From the NCBI GenBank assembly GCA_012521455.1, contig JAAYMJ010000008.1, forward strand, positions 1-12,063: 12,063 bases of DNA. The letters are read 5' to 3'. A program made the position numbers and the translations under genes. Origin of the DNA: Clostridiaceae bacterium. Lineage in GTDB: Bacteria > Bacillota > Clostridia > UMGS1883 > JAAYMJ01. Position 1 is the first letter of the stretch. Every line of letters begins with the position of its first letter. The notes under the pieces are model-generated. The model made no database searches. It was not told where the DNA came from and saw only the letters and a list, made by a program, of their open reading frames with translations. Shown piece by piece: positions 6,812 through 12,063 of this stretch.

Positions 6812-7597
6812 TCAATTGGACAGATTGTTTTCCTCATCCATTCCGGTATAAATTTTTACCGCCTCGGCCAATAGGGCTGTGGCGCCTTCCCCCACGCGGG
6901 TATCGTAGTAATTTTTAAAACGTTCGTCTTGAAGATACATTTGTGTTAAATAGTAGTGCTTTTTGCTGTCATACCCGCCCCACTGAATGGAAAGCCAGTC
7001 TTTGTGAAGCCTTGCGGCCTGCTGTGCGTGTTCCCCTCTTGGGTTTTTCTTGGATAGCGCCGCGCCGAGGGCAATAAATAGCTGTTTTTCAATGTTGTTT
7101 AGTTTTTCAAAGTCTTCCTCCGTCATGTCCATAATTTTCTGGTTTGCCCTCTCCACCGCTTCATCGCCGTATTTTTCGTGGATTTCCTTTCCGAATTCCC
7201 TTTCGTTTTCTTCAATCATTCTCTTTTTAAAGCCCATAAACCTTTCTTGGTTTTCCATCTTTATGCCTTCCTCCTTTTCTCTTATTGTGGCATTGAGGTT
7301 TTTGATTAATTCATCAATCCTTATTTTTTCTTTTTCCAGGTTTTCCCTGTGTTCCTTTAGCATTTTGATGATATCGGTTTTGGTGTTTTCAATTATTTTT
7401 TTAATCTGGGAAATTGAAAAGCCCATGTCCTTGTAAAATAAAATCTCCTGAAGCTTTTTAACCTCTTCCTCCCCGTAAATCCTGTATCCCGAAGGGCTTA
7501 TCCGCTTTGGCTTAAGCAAGTTTTTTTCGTCGTAAAACCTGATTGCGCGGCAGGACACCCCCGATAGTTTTGCCAGCGCTTTTACGGTGTATTCCAT
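6812..7597 (-). CDS. MerR-family regulator with TipAS-type C-terminal domain
   Basis: A 261-residue transcription factor resembling TipAL. Residues 1-70 are a MerR winged helix-turn-helix (YTVKALAKLSGVSCRAIRFYD at 3-23, then the wing ISPSGYRIYGEEEV). Residues about 75-118 form a long charged coiled coil for dimerisation. Residues about 140-257 match the TipAS antibiotic-recognition domain, including HKDWLSIQW (198-206) and the aromatic YLTQMYLQDERFKNYYD (216-232). TipAS domains bind thiopeptide and other drugs and let the dimer remodel a long-spacer promoter. In TipAL thiostrepton attaches to a cysteine in this domain; here the only Cys is C16 in the DNA-binding domain, so any ligand probably binds non-covalently. 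GGGGGTGG lies 4 bases before the ATG. The upstream promoter looks autoregulated. No drug-export gene is adjacent; the divergent neighbour is aguA and a MATE transporter lies 2.7 kb away. Confidence 0.9.
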   Translation of the reverse strand: MEYTVKALAKLSGVSCRAIRFYDEKNLLKPKRISPSGYRIYGEEEVKKLQEILFYKDMGFSISQIKKIIENTKTDIIKMLKEHRENLEKEKIRIDELIKNLNATIREKEEGIKMENQERFMGFKKRMIEENEREFGKEIHEKYGDEAVERANQKIMDMTEEDFEKLNNIEKQLFIALGAALSKKNPRGEHAQQAARLHKDWLSIQWGGYDSKKHYYLTQMYLQDERFKNYYDTRVGEGATALLAEAVKIYTGMDEENNLSN

Positions 7598-7618
7598 AAA
7601 ACCACCCCCTATGTGTCC

Positions 7619-7649
7619 AGTATAAAGGTTTACGTTGCGTTAATGTCAA
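7619..7649 (-). promoter_or_regulatory. MerR-type promoter with 19-bp spacer and operator dyad
   Basis: On the - strand, TTGACA (complement of 7644-7649), 19 bases, then TATACT (complement of 7619-7624). The 19-bp spacing is the hallmark of MerR-family targets, which need protein-driven DNA distortion. Within the spacer is the dyad TTTACG-TTG-CGTTAA (7629-7643), with one mismatch between arms. It lies 22 bases before the merR-type gene, so autoregulation is likely. Confidence 0.8.
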
Positions 7650-7667
7650 TACTTTTTTTAAAATTTG

Positions 7668-7717
7668 TTGTCACAAGTTTGATTTTTGGGGTATAATTAT
7701 AAAAAAAACTTCGGAGG
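7668..7717 (+). promoter_or_regulatory. Promoter and ribosome binding site of the agu operon
   Basis: TTGTCA (7668-7673), an 18-base spacer and a consensus TATAAT (7692-7697), then GGAGG (7713-7717) 5 bases before the aguA ATG. The promoter is divergent from and adjacent to the MerR operator, but the dyad ends about 25 bases before this -35, so control by the regulator is possible but not shown. Confidence 0.65.
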
Positions 7718-7722
7718 TAGCG

Positions 7723-8736
7723 ATGAATACAAAAGTTTACATGCCCCCTGAATGGGAAGAGCATGAGGGGACAATTATTCAGTGGCCTGTAAGGGAGTCC
7801 TTGGTGTATGAGGAAAACTATGAGGAAGTATGCCAAGGGTATGCTGAAGTTGTAAAGGCCATATCTGAGTTTGAAAAAGTTTACCTTATAATAAATCCCG
7901 GGGAAAAGGAAAGGGTTAAAAAATACTGCGAAGATTTTTGCGAGTATGTGGAAATCCCCCATAACGACGCGTGGGCAAGGGACAGCGGCCCCATATTTGT
8001 AAAGGACGAAGCGGGAAAAAGATACGGCGTTAATTTTAAGTTTAACGCCTGGGGGGAAAAATATACCCCCTATGATTTGGACGATAAATTCGCCGGCCGC
8101 TTTTTGGAGTATCTTGGGGTGCCTAAAATTGACGCGCCCATGGTTTTGGAAGGGGGCTCCGTCCATGTGGATGGATGTGGGACGCTGCTTTCCACAAAGG
8201 AATGCCTGCTTAATAAAAACCGCAACCCACAATTGAGCCAGGCTGAAATTGAGGAAAATTTAAAAAAATATTTGGGGATTAGCCATATAATCTGGCTTGA
8301 GAGGGGCCTTTTCGGTGATGAAACCGACGGGCATATCGACAATATATCATGCTTTGCAAAAGAAGGGGTTGTGCTTTTGCAATACTGTCCCTATGATGGG
8401 GACCCGAATTTTGAAATAACCAATGAGGCTTACGGGGTTTTGCAAAAGGCAAAGGACAGCAAGAATAATAATTTGGAAGTTATAAAAATACAATCGCCCC
8501 CCATGAGGCTTTACAATGGAAAGCCCCTTACATTAAGCTACTTAAACTTTTATCTGGTAAACGGCGGGGTAATTCTTCCTACCTTTGGGGGTGACGCTGA
8601 GATTACCGATATTTTAGCTTACAAAACTTTAAGCGGGGTTTTCCCAGACAGGAAGATTAAATGCATTGACGGGATGAAGCTTATAAAAGAAGGCGGAAAT
8701 GTGCACTGCATAACCATGCAAATACCAAAAGAATAA
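7723..8736 (+). CDS. aguA: Agmatine deiminase
   Basis: A 337-residue cytoplasmic enzyme that hydrolyses agmatine to N-carbamoylputrescine and ammonia, the first step of the agmatine route to putrescine. It belongs to the guanidino-group-modifying (pentein) superfamily. Visible family signatures are DAWARDSGPIF (82-92) with D86, LEGGSVHVDG (142-151) with E143, DETDGHIDN (199-207) with H204, and GGNVHCITMQIP (324-335) carrying the nucleophilic cysteine C329. An N-terminal block, MPPEWEEHEGTIIQWP (7-22), is also typical. Length is close to the usual 330-370 residues. It is followed 14 bases later by aguB, whose enzyme uses its product, so the assignment as agmatine rather than arginine deiminase is secure. 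Confidence 0.97.
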   Translation: MNTKVYMPPEWEEHEGTIIQWPVRESLVYEENYEEVCQGYAEVVKAISEFEKVYLIINPGEKERVKKYCEDFCEYVEIPHNDAWARDSGPIFVKDEAGKRYGVNFKFNAWGEKYTPYDLDDKFAGRFLEYLGVPKIDAPMVLEGGSVHVDGCGTLLSTKECLLNKNRNPQLSQAEIEENLKKYLGISHIIWLERGLFGDETDGHIDNISCFAKEGVVLLQYCPYDGDPNFEITNEAYGVLQKAKDSKNNNLEVIKIQSPPMRLYNGKPLTLSYLNFYLVNGGVILPTFGGDAEITDILAYKTLSGVFPDRKIKCIDGMKLIKEGGNVHCITMQIPKE

Positions 8737-8750
8737 AAGGGGTTGATATT

Positions 8751-9623
8751 ATGAGGCTAGTGAAAGTTGCGGCAACGCAGATGGCGTGCACCGACGATAT
8801 AGATGTAAATATTAAAAACGCGGAAAAACTGGTAAGGCGGGCATATTCCATGGGCGCAAACATAATATTATTGCAGGAGCTTTTTGAAACGCCCTATTTT
8901 TGCCAGGTGGAAAAGCCCGAGTTTTACAGGTACGCAAAGCCGCTTTCAGAAAACGCGGCGGTGAATCATTTTAAAAAAGTGGCAAAAGAGCTTTCCGTTG
9001 TCCTTCCTATTTCTTTTTATGAAAAAGCAAACAACGCACTTTATAATTCCGTTGCGGTGATTGACGCAGACGGCGAGGTTTTGGGGGTTTACCGGAAAAG
9101 CCATATCCCCGACGGGCCGGGGTATGAGGAAAAGTTTTATTTTAACCCCGGGGATACGGGGTTTAAAGTTTGGGACACCAAGTACGGGAAAATCGGCGTG
9201 GGCATTTGCTGGGACCAGTGGTTCCCTGAAGCTGCCCGCTGCATGGCGCTGATGGGGGCAGAAATCCTGTTTTATCCCACCGCTATTGGCAGCGAGCCGA
9301 AATTTCCTGAGGTGGACTCAAAAGACCACTGGCAGCTTTGCATGTTAGGGCATGCCGCGTGCAACTTAATTCCCGTTGTTGCGTCAAATAGGATTGGCAA
9401 GGAAGTGGCGGACGGGTCGGAGATAATCTTTTACGGTTCGTCATTTATTGCCGACCCATTGGGAAAAAAGGTTTGCGAGGCGGACAGAACCACGGAAGAT
9501 GTGTTAGTGCATGAATTTGACCTGGATAAAATTTATGAACAGCGCATTGAATGGGGGATATTCAGGGACCGCCGCCCCGACTTATACAAAGCCTTATTGA
9601 CCTTGGATGGGAATGTAAAATAA
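8751..9623 (+). CDS. aguB: N-carbamoylputrescine amidase
   Basis: A 290-residue enzyme of the nitrilase (C-N hydrolase) superfamily that hydrolyses N-carbamoylputrescine to putrescine, CO2 and ammonia. The catalytic triad is visible: E43 in LLQELFETPYF (40-50), K116 in YRKSHIPDGPGYEEKFYF (114-131) and C153 in GVGICWDQWFPEAAR (149-163). The YRKSHIPDGPGY and CWDQWFPE contexts are characteristic of the N-carbamoylputrescine branch of the superfamily. AAAAGGGG lies 8 bases before the ATG. It is co-transcribed with aguA and completes the two-step agmatine-to-putrescine pathway. No putrescine/agmatine antiporter or carbamate kinase is present, so this looks biosynthetic rather than the energy-yielding agmatine deiminase system. 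Confidence 0.97.
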   Translation: MRLVKVAATQMACTDDIDVNIKNAEKLVRRAYSMGANIILLQELFETPYFCQVEKPEFYRYAKPLSENAAVNHFKKVAKELSVVLPISFYEKANNALYNSVAVIDADGEVLGVYRKSHIPDGPGYEEKFYFNPGDTGFKVWDTKYGKIGVGICWDQWFPEAARCMALMGAEILFYPTAIGSEPKFPEVDSKDHWQLCMLGHAACNLIPVVASNRIGKEVADGSEIIFYGSSFIADPLGKKVCEADRTTEDVLVHEFDLDKIYEQRIEWGIFRDRRPDLYKALLTLDGNVK

Positions 9624-9645
9624 TATTTAAGAAAGGAAAATGGGA

Positions 9646-9966
9646 ATGATTATTACCACCACGCCTTCTGTTGAGGGCAAAAAAATCGTTGAGTACAAAG
9701 GGATTGTGTTTGGCGAGGTTGTATCAGGGGTAAACTTTTTAAAAGACCTTGCCGCGGGGCTTACCAACTTTTTTGGCGGGAGAAGCACCTCCTATGAAAA
9801 TGAGCTGATTGAGGCGCGCCTTGCCGCCATCAGGGAAATGGAGGCAAGGGCAAAAAACCTTGGGGCCAACGCTATTGTGGGCGTAGACATTGACTATGAG
9901 GTTTTAGGGCAGAATAACGACATGCTTATGGTAACCGCTTCAGGAACTGCGGCTGTTGTGGAATAA
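9646..9966 (+). CDS. YbjQ/UPF0145 family protein
   Basis: A 106-residue cytoplasmic protein. It opens with [19 protein letters not shown] and contains [14 protein letters not shown], a long amphipathic helix with [10 protein letters not shown] and [20 protein letters not shown], and a closing [10 protein letters not shown], all characteristic of the YbjQ/UPF0145 family. Members form a pentameric beta fold and are annotated as putative heavy-metal-binding, but the function is not settled. I chose the ATG at 9646 rather than the in-frame ATG at 9640: the family usually begins M-I-x-T-T-T, and GAAAGG (9631-9636) is 9 bases from 9646 but only 3 from 9640. It lies 22 bases after aguB and before a terminator, so it is probably the third gene of the agu operon, though its link to polyamines is unclear. 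Confidence 0.88.
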   Translation: MIITTTPSVEGKKIVEYKGIVFGEVVSGVNFLKDLAAGLTNFFGGRSTSYENELIEARLAAIREMEARAKNLGANAIVGVDIDYEVLGQNNDMLMVTASGTAAVVE

Positions 9967-9971
9967 AAAAG

Positions 9972-10002
9972 CCCCCTGTTGCTTTATGCAATAGGGGTTT
10001 TT
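9972..10002 (+). terminator. Terminator of the agu operon
   Basis: CCCCCTGTTGC (9972-9982) pairs with GCAATAGGGG (9988-9997) around a TTTAT loop with one G-U and one unpaired C, followed by five T. It starts 6 bases after the YbjQ-family stop codon. Confidence 0.85.
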
Positions 10003-10022
10003 GCATGACAAAGCCGGCACGC

Positions 10023-10058
10023 TCAAACAAAAGCCCAGGATTTAGGGCTTTTGTTTGA
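10023..10058. repeat. Perfect 14-bp inverted repeat
   Basis: TCAAACAAAAGCCC (10023-10036) and GGGCTTTTGTTTGA (10045-10058) are exact inverted copies around the 8-base loop AGGATTTA. Neither side carries a T-run, so it is not an ordinary intrinsic terminator. It could be a structured RNA element, a remnant of a small repeat element, or a roadblock in the agu 3' region. Confidence 0.6.
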
Positions 10059-10208
10059 AAACAAGGGCTAACGCTTTGCGGCGCGAACGCCCACCTTTGC
10101 AAGTGTGGCTTTTTGGGCACATGTCCCCGAAAACCACGGAATTTAACTCAAAAGGCTTTGCCCCTAACAATCCCAAAGCATTCAAAAATTAAGTTTGTCT
10201 ACAGTCTG

Positions 10209-10243
10209 AAATCCCTATTGTTTTATGCAATAGGGGTTTTTTT
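10209..10243 (+). terminator. Second terminator-like hairpin
   Basis: AAATCCCTATTG (10209-10220) pairs with CAATAGGGGTTT (10228-10239), one G-U, loop TTTTATG, followed by more T (seven in a row, 10237-10243). It shares 20 identical bases with the first terminator (9983-10002 against 10222-10241). It is a + strand terminator with no + strand gene directly before it; it could also weakly end the convergent MATE transcript. Confidence 0.7.
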
Positions 10244-10315
10244 ATTGTTTTTCCAATATTGGGCTTGCGTAAAAGCAAAGCTTTATTATTCCCATAGGGT
10301 GTTTTAACTGATTTA

Positions 10316-11653
10316 TTAATTATATTTTTTCATCCACGGGCCAAAGCGGAATCTCAAATGGACAATTGCCGCCCTCAAATACTGGTCCAAAAGCAGCGCA
10401 ACCCACGCGCCCGCCAGTCCGAATCCGGATTTAAAAATGAAAAGGTACGCCACAGCTACCCTGAAAACCCAAATCCCAAAGAAGGTGGCATAAAGCGGGT
10501 ATGCCGAATCCCCCGCCCCCCTCAGTATACCGGAAAGCGACAGCTGGGTGGACTGGCCCGGCTGGGACAGGGCAAGAAGAATTAACGTCAATTGGGCGTT
10601 TTTTGCCACATAGGTGTTGTCCGTATATAAAAGGGCAAGGGGGTAGGAAAATACGATAAAGAATACCGCTACGAAAACGGACACTATATTGGAAAAAAGG
10701 ATTGTGCTTTTGGCGTATTTTTTTGCGCCCTCAAAATCGTGCTTGCCAAGGGATTTTCCCACCAGCGCGGTTCCCGCAATGCCAAAAGCGGTGCTGGTGG
10801 AAACGGACAATGACCCTATACTCATGCCGATTTGGTGGGCGGCGTAAATATAGGCGCCAAGGGAGGCCACCATTTTATAGTAAAGCATGTTCCCGCCCTG
10901 CATGACTATTTGCTCAAGGGCAGAAGGTATTCCGATTTTTAAGATTTTCCTTACATCTTCCTTTGTTACTTTAAAATTTTGCCTTGATATTTTCAAAACC
11001 GTTTTATTGGACAAAAAGACCACATAAAGGGAAATCAAAAAGGCCACAAAGGTTGCAGCAAGGCTTGAAATCCCGGCGCCTAAAACCCCTAAAGCGGGGA
11101 AGTTAAAATGGCCGTAGATTAGGAAAAAGTTAAATATTACGTTTAATACGCCCCGTATGATGTTGTACACAAAGGGGATAAAGGTTTCCCCCGCCCCCCT
11201 TAAGGCGGCGGTTATGGCCATGGTGATGGATTGGAAAACTATTGAGGAGGATATGACTTGGAAATATATTTTGGCGTCGGAAAAGTTTTCCCTAGCCGCA
11301 CCCATGAAGGTTACAACCGCGGGGGCAAGGGTAACGCCCAAAAAGGCTAGAATTATCCCCAAGAAAAAATTAAGTATGATTGCTTCCCCTAAAATGTCTT
11401 TAGCACCTTTTTGGTCTTTTGCCCCCGTTTTCCACGAAACCAATGTAGTGGTGCCGGTGTTTACGGCGCTTAATATGCTGATTAATAAGGAATAGGGGAG
11501 GGTTGAGTACCCTACCGCGGAAATTGACATGGAGGACAGGCGGCCTATCATCATCATATTTATCATGTTTGTAAAGGTTAAAAGCACCAGCTCGCAAAAG
11601 GCCGGATAGCTAACCTTAAATATGTCTTTGTACGGCTTTTCTCCCTGTTGCAT
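10316..11653 (-). CDS. MATE family multidrug/cation exporter
   Basis: A 445-residue inner-membrane transporter with about 12 hydrophobic segments, the normal length for the family. MATE proteins expel drugs or metabolites using a Na+ or H+ gradient. The two pseudo-symmetric halves show as a repeated motif: LRGAGETFIP (151-160) and LRGAGDSAYP (377-386). Other typical stretches are FTNMINMMMIGRLS (27-40) and AAHQIGMSIGSLSVSTSTAFG (from 271), followed by LVGKSLGKHDFEGAKKYA (297-314). The start ATG at 11653 has AGAAGG about 7 bases upstream. It is monocistronic and convergent with the agu operon. The substrate cannot be told from sequence; the closeness of a TipAS-type regulator is suggestive only. 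Confidence 0.93.
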   Translation of the reverse strand: MQQGEKPYKDIFKVSYPAFCELVLLTFTNMINMMMIGRLSSMSISAVGYSTLPYSLLISILSAVNTGTTTLVSWKTGAKDQKGAKDILGEAIILNFFLGIILAFLGVTLAPAVVTFMGAARENFSDAKIYFQVISSSIVFQSITMAITAALRGAGETFIPFVYNIIRGVLNVIFNFFLIYGHFNFPALGVLGAGISSLAATFVAFLISLYVVFLSNKTVLKISRQNFKVTKEDVRKILKIGIPSALEQIVMQGGNMLYYKMVASLGAYIYAAHQIGMSIGSLSVSTSTAFGIAGTALVGKSLGKHDFEGAKKYAKSTILFSNIVSVFVAVFFIVFSYPLALLYTDNTYVAKNAQLTLILLALSQPGQSTQLSLSGILRGAGDSAYPLYATFFGIWVFRVAVAYLFIFKSGFGLAGAWVALLLDQYLRAAIVHLRFRFGPWMKKYN

Positions 11654-11686
11654 AATAAAACCTTCTTTTTTAAAATTGCGCCATTA

Positions 11687-11692
11687 ATTATA
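11687..11692 (-). promoter_or_regulatory. -10 box of the MATE gene promoter
   Basis: A consensus TATAAT on the - strand (complement of 11687-11692), about 33 bases before the ATG. The -35 candidate 17 bases upstream (TTTTTA) is weak. Confidence 0.5.
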
Positions 11693-11780
11693 CCAAAAAT
11701 TTTTGGGTTTAAAAAGTTTTATAAAGTATTAAATAGATTTAAGAAGACTTAATTTTGATTTTAATTTGGGTTTTAAAAAA

Positions 11781-11810
11781 GGAAAAAGCCCAAAAATTTG
11801 GGCTTTTTCC
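11781..11810 (-). terminator. Terminator of the amt gene
   Basis: A perfect inverted repeat, GGAAAAAGCCCAAA (11781-11794) with TTTGGGCTTTTTCC (11797-11810), followed on the - strand by a run of six T. It lies about 37 bases past the amt stop codon and also insulates the MATE gene from amt transcription. Confidence 0.85.
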
Positions 11811-11846
11811 GGATTGGGGTAAATGTCTATTTTAAGGGAAGGGTTT

Positions 11847-12063
11847 TTAAAAGTTAATGATGTGGTCTTTTGCAATAAAGTCAGGATAGCTTTCGGTGCC
11901 GTGTTCGTAGATGTCAAGGCCTTCGATTTCTTCCTTGGAAGAAACCCTAAGCCCGATTGTGTGTTTTAATACCGTAAATAGGATGAATGCGCAAATGCCG
12001 ACCCACAATCCAATGGAGATTACGCCTAGAGCCTGAATACCTAGCTGGGTAAGCCCCCCGCCG
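11847..12063 (-). CDS. amt: Ammonium transporter, C-terminal fragment
   Basis: The last 71 codons of a gene that starts beyond the right edge, read by translating the - strand from the window end to TAA at 11847-11849. The fragment begins GGGLTQLGIQALGVISIGLW, which is the last transmembrane helix of Amt/AmtB proteins (channel-type ammonium transporters), continues through FTVLKHTIGLRVSSKEEIEG, and has the diagnostic cytoplasmic tail EEIEGLDIYEHGTESYPDF. That tail is the part that contacts the PII protein GlnK/GlnB in characterised systems. No glnK follows; the terminator comes next, so any partner must lie upstream outside the window. The short extension IAKDHIINF after the conserved tail is normal variation. 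Confidence 0.9.
   Translation of the reverse strand, partial: GGGLTQLGIQALGVISIGLWVGICAFILFTVLKHTIGLRVSSKEEIEGLDIYEHGTESYPDFIAKDHIINF

Larger units (their letters stand above)
9967..10315. other. Gene-free 349-base stretch with three hairpins
   Basis: No credible coding sequence is seen on either strand. The stretch holds the agu operon terminator (9972-10002), a strong 14-bp inverted repeat without a T-run (10023-10058) and a second terminator-like hairpin (10209-10243). The middle part (about 10060-10200) is relatively GC-rich and shows no recognised motif. The downstream MATE gene is convergent, and no clear terminator for it is seen between 10244 and 10315. Confidence 0.6.

Noticed and set aside
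7050..7436. 128-codon + strand open frame inside the MerR-type gene
   Set aside because: It consists largely of Ser/Phe/Ile from the complement of Glu/Lys-rich coiled-coil codons; it is a shadow of the real gene.
7630..8232. 200-codon open frame on the - strand overlapping aguA
   Set aside because: It is antisense to a well-defined enzyme with all catalytic motifs, has unlikely composition and no ribosome binding site; it is a shadow frame.
9640..9642. ATG at 9640 as the start of the YbjQ-family gene
   Set aside because: The ribosome binding site would be only 3 bases away, and the family pattern begins at the ATG at 9646.
10113..10307. 64-codon + strand open frame in the gene-free stretch
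   Set aside because: It runs through the second terminator hairpin and its T-run (translated as a Leu/Phe-rich part) and lacks a good ribosome binding site.
9967..10315. CRISPR array or insertion sequence in the hairpin-rich stretch
   Set aside because: There are only two similar units, with no regular spacing, no terminal inverted repeats around a transposase and no target-site duplication visible.
11157..11495. 112-codon + strand open frame inside the MATE gene
   Set aside because: Antisense to clear transmembrane coding sequence; no ribosome binding site or family features.

Overview
The window reads as a low-to-moderate GC Firmicute chromosome, most likely a Clostridia-type anaerobe. 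The grounds are strong GGAGG-type ribosome binding sites, AT-rich intergenic DNA with sigma-A-like promoters, many U-tailed intrinsic terminators, and genes common in that group (CotH kinase family, copper amine oxidase N-terminal-like domain, TipAS-type MerR regulator, GlsB/YeaQ family). This assignment is inference from style and gene content; there is no rRNA or marker gene to settle it.

Layout, left to right. (1) 1-1140, + strand: the end of a multipass membrane protein gene, translationally coupled to a GDYXXLXY-type protein gene. (2) 1294-2643, - strand: gdhA, glutamate dehydrogenase. (3) 2868-5667, - strand: a two-gene operon for exported proteins, a lamin-tail plus copper-amine-oxidase-N-like protein followed by a CotH kinase family protein. 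(4) 5927-6193, - strand: a small GlsB/YeaQ-type membrane protein. (5) 6427-6610, + strand: a compact transcription unit of promoter, ribosome binding site, 30-residue ORF and terminator. The ORF encodes an extraordinary Cys/Arg-rich microprotein (9 Cys and 12 Arg in 30 residues). (6) 6649-6725, - strand: tRNA-Arg(UCG) with encoded CCA, its own promoter and a terminator. (7) 6812-7597, - strand: a TipAL-like MerR regulator behind a 19-bp-spacer promoter that contains a dyad. (8) 7723-9966, + strand: aguA, aguB and a YbjQ/UPF0145 gene. (9) 9967-10315: a 349-base gene-free stretch with three strong hairpins, two of them sharing a 20-base identity. (10) 10316-11653, - strand: a MATE transporter. 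(11) 11847-12063, - strand: the C-terminal end of an Amt ammonium transporter.

Nitrogen metabolism recurs. AguA and AguB turn agmatine into putrescine, releasing ammonia at both steps; GdhA can assimilate ammonia into glutamate; Amt imports ammonium. These are separate transcription units, so the link is thematic rather than an operon. Most of the window is ordinary chromosomal housekeeping and accessory metabolism. The strongest candidate for something undescribed is the Cys/Arg microprotein unit at 6427-6610.
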